A stretch of 7,355 nucleotides of DNA from Legionellaceae bacterium. Lineage in GTDB: Bacteria; Pseudomonadota; Gammaproteobacteria; Legionellales; Legionellaceae. The position numbers and the translations under genes are program-made. Under the pieces are notes generated by a model. The model had not been told where the DNA came from. It was given only the letters and a program-made list of their open reading frames with translations, and ran no database searches. The stretch lies in the NCBI GenBank assembly GCA_947504795.1, contig CANNJG010000094.1:1-7355 (forward strand), written 5' to 3'. Below, piece by piece: positions 6,909-7,355 of this stretch (positions within the stretch are counted from its first letter, which is position 1; the number at the start of each line of letters is the position of its first letter).

Positions 6909-7207
6909 AAATGCGCTTATTTCACCGGGAGCATAACAACTAAGCTGATTTTACGAAATGAAGCTCAACAAACCAATGGTCTTTTTATATCAGGGGCTAA
7001 TGACCCTTCTGAAGAGCTTGTCATGCAGTTTTCACTTGATGAGTACCAATCACAACAAGCAGTAGAGCGTGGTTTTTGATTCCTAAAAAGCCCTGATTTT
7101 CTGAAGAGGGTTTAGATCCTTTACTACAATTGAGGGCTGCAATTGGATCCAATGATTGGGATAAAATTTGGAAAACTGCAGTGATGAATGCTATATCTGT
7201 ACAATAA
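6903..7207 (+). pseudogene. Decayed gene fragment, frameshifted, unknown family
   Basis: Two open pieces in different frames read like one broken protein. The first (6903-7076) has no usable start and includes LILRNEAQQTNGLFISGAND and SLDEYQSQQAVERGF before a TGA at 7077-7079. One base back in frame, the reading continues LIPKKP, meets a TGA at 7094-7096, then gives FSEEGLDPLLQLRAAIG and NDWDKIWKTAVMNAISVQ to a TAA at 7205-7207. The switch falls in a run of five T (7073-7077), which fits loss of one T. The possible original start ATG at 6911 (MRLFHREHN) is in yet another frame relation to the first piece. I do not recognise the family. The balanced amino-acid composition of both parts argues for a former gene; that they belong together is inference. 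Confidence 0.5.
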
Positions 7208-7279
7208 AACCGCTTTTTTTATTACACTTCCAAGCCGAATTGATGCATTGTATCAGTGGTAATCCCCCCTAAAAATAAC

Positions 7280-7355
7280 TGATGTCAAAAGTAGAATTTT
7301 CTCGTAATGTATGCGCAAGGAGATTCTGCATGAAAAAATCAAAATTTAGAGATAG
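7280..7355 (+). mobile_element. Probable left end of an IS3-family insertion sequence
   Basis: Sequence beginning TGATGTCAAAAGTAG and leading within 50 bases to a well-placed transposase-like start resembles the left end of IS3-family elements, whose ends start with TG. The true edge could also be TG at 7283 or somewhat further left; no inverted partner is in the window to fix it. The call leans mostly on the reading frame at 7330. The 72 bases between the decayed gene and this point hold a seven-T run (7214-7220) and nothing else recognisable. Confidence 0.5.
7330..7355 (+). CDS. Start of IS3-family transposase OrfA (partial)
   Basis: Only eight full codons are present before the window ends: MKKSKFRD, with AG next, which fits serine. 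This matches the opening MKKSRFxDSQI seen in many IS3-family OrfA proteins, the helix-turn-helix subunit that is joined by frameshifting to the DDE catalytic OrfB. AAGGAG at 7318-7323 gives a strong ribosome site 6 bases from the ATG. Identification rests on a very short stretch and on recall of the family. Confidence 0.6.

Noticed and set aside
7073..7096. Programmed -1 frameshift in the T-run
   Set aside because: Only five T are present, no standard slippery heptamer is formed, and the new frame stops after six codons, so simple decay is the better reading.

Overview
The window looks like chromosome from a gammaproteobacterium of moderate GC content. The gene set and protein style (ApaH and RsmA in one operon, a DprE1/DprE2-like pair, a DUF3429 membrane protein, a chromosomal TraI_2-like protein) would suit Legionellales (Legionella or Coxiella relatives). 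That placement is inference from motif recall, not from a search. Insertion-sequence material appears at both edges, with a broken gene next to each, so the genome is probably rich in mobile elements and losing genes.

Left edge (1-1821, + strand): about 126 bases of what looks like an IS21-type element end, with copies of GTGTTCACG. It runs straight into the body of a DprE1-like FAD oxidase that has lost its N-terminal FAD-binding part. The partner DprE2-like short-chain dehydrogenase follows immediately and is intact.

Centre (1864-6195, - strand): five genes packed as one apparent operon, in transcription order rsmA, a TraI_2-like protein of unknown function, apaH, a DUF3429 membrane protein, and a renalase-like FAD oxidoreductase. 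Three of the four junctions overlap (14, 8 and 4 bases) and the fourth gap is 11 bases. rsmA and apaH are often neighbours in gammaproteobacteria, but usually with apaG between them; here the TraI_2-like gene holds that place. That protein keeps the outline of a MobH-relaxase/HD-type domain but has lost the metal-binding histidines and the HD pair, so it is probably a domesticated non-enzymatic relative. It is the most interesting item in the window.

Right part (6196-7355): a 180-base divergent promoter region drives rsmA leftwards and a secreted TlpA/ResA-like thioredoxin rightwards. Behind the thioredoxin gene lie a weak hairpin, a decayed gene with a frameshift and a stop, and the left end and first codons of what looks like an IS3-family transposase gene, cut by the window edge.
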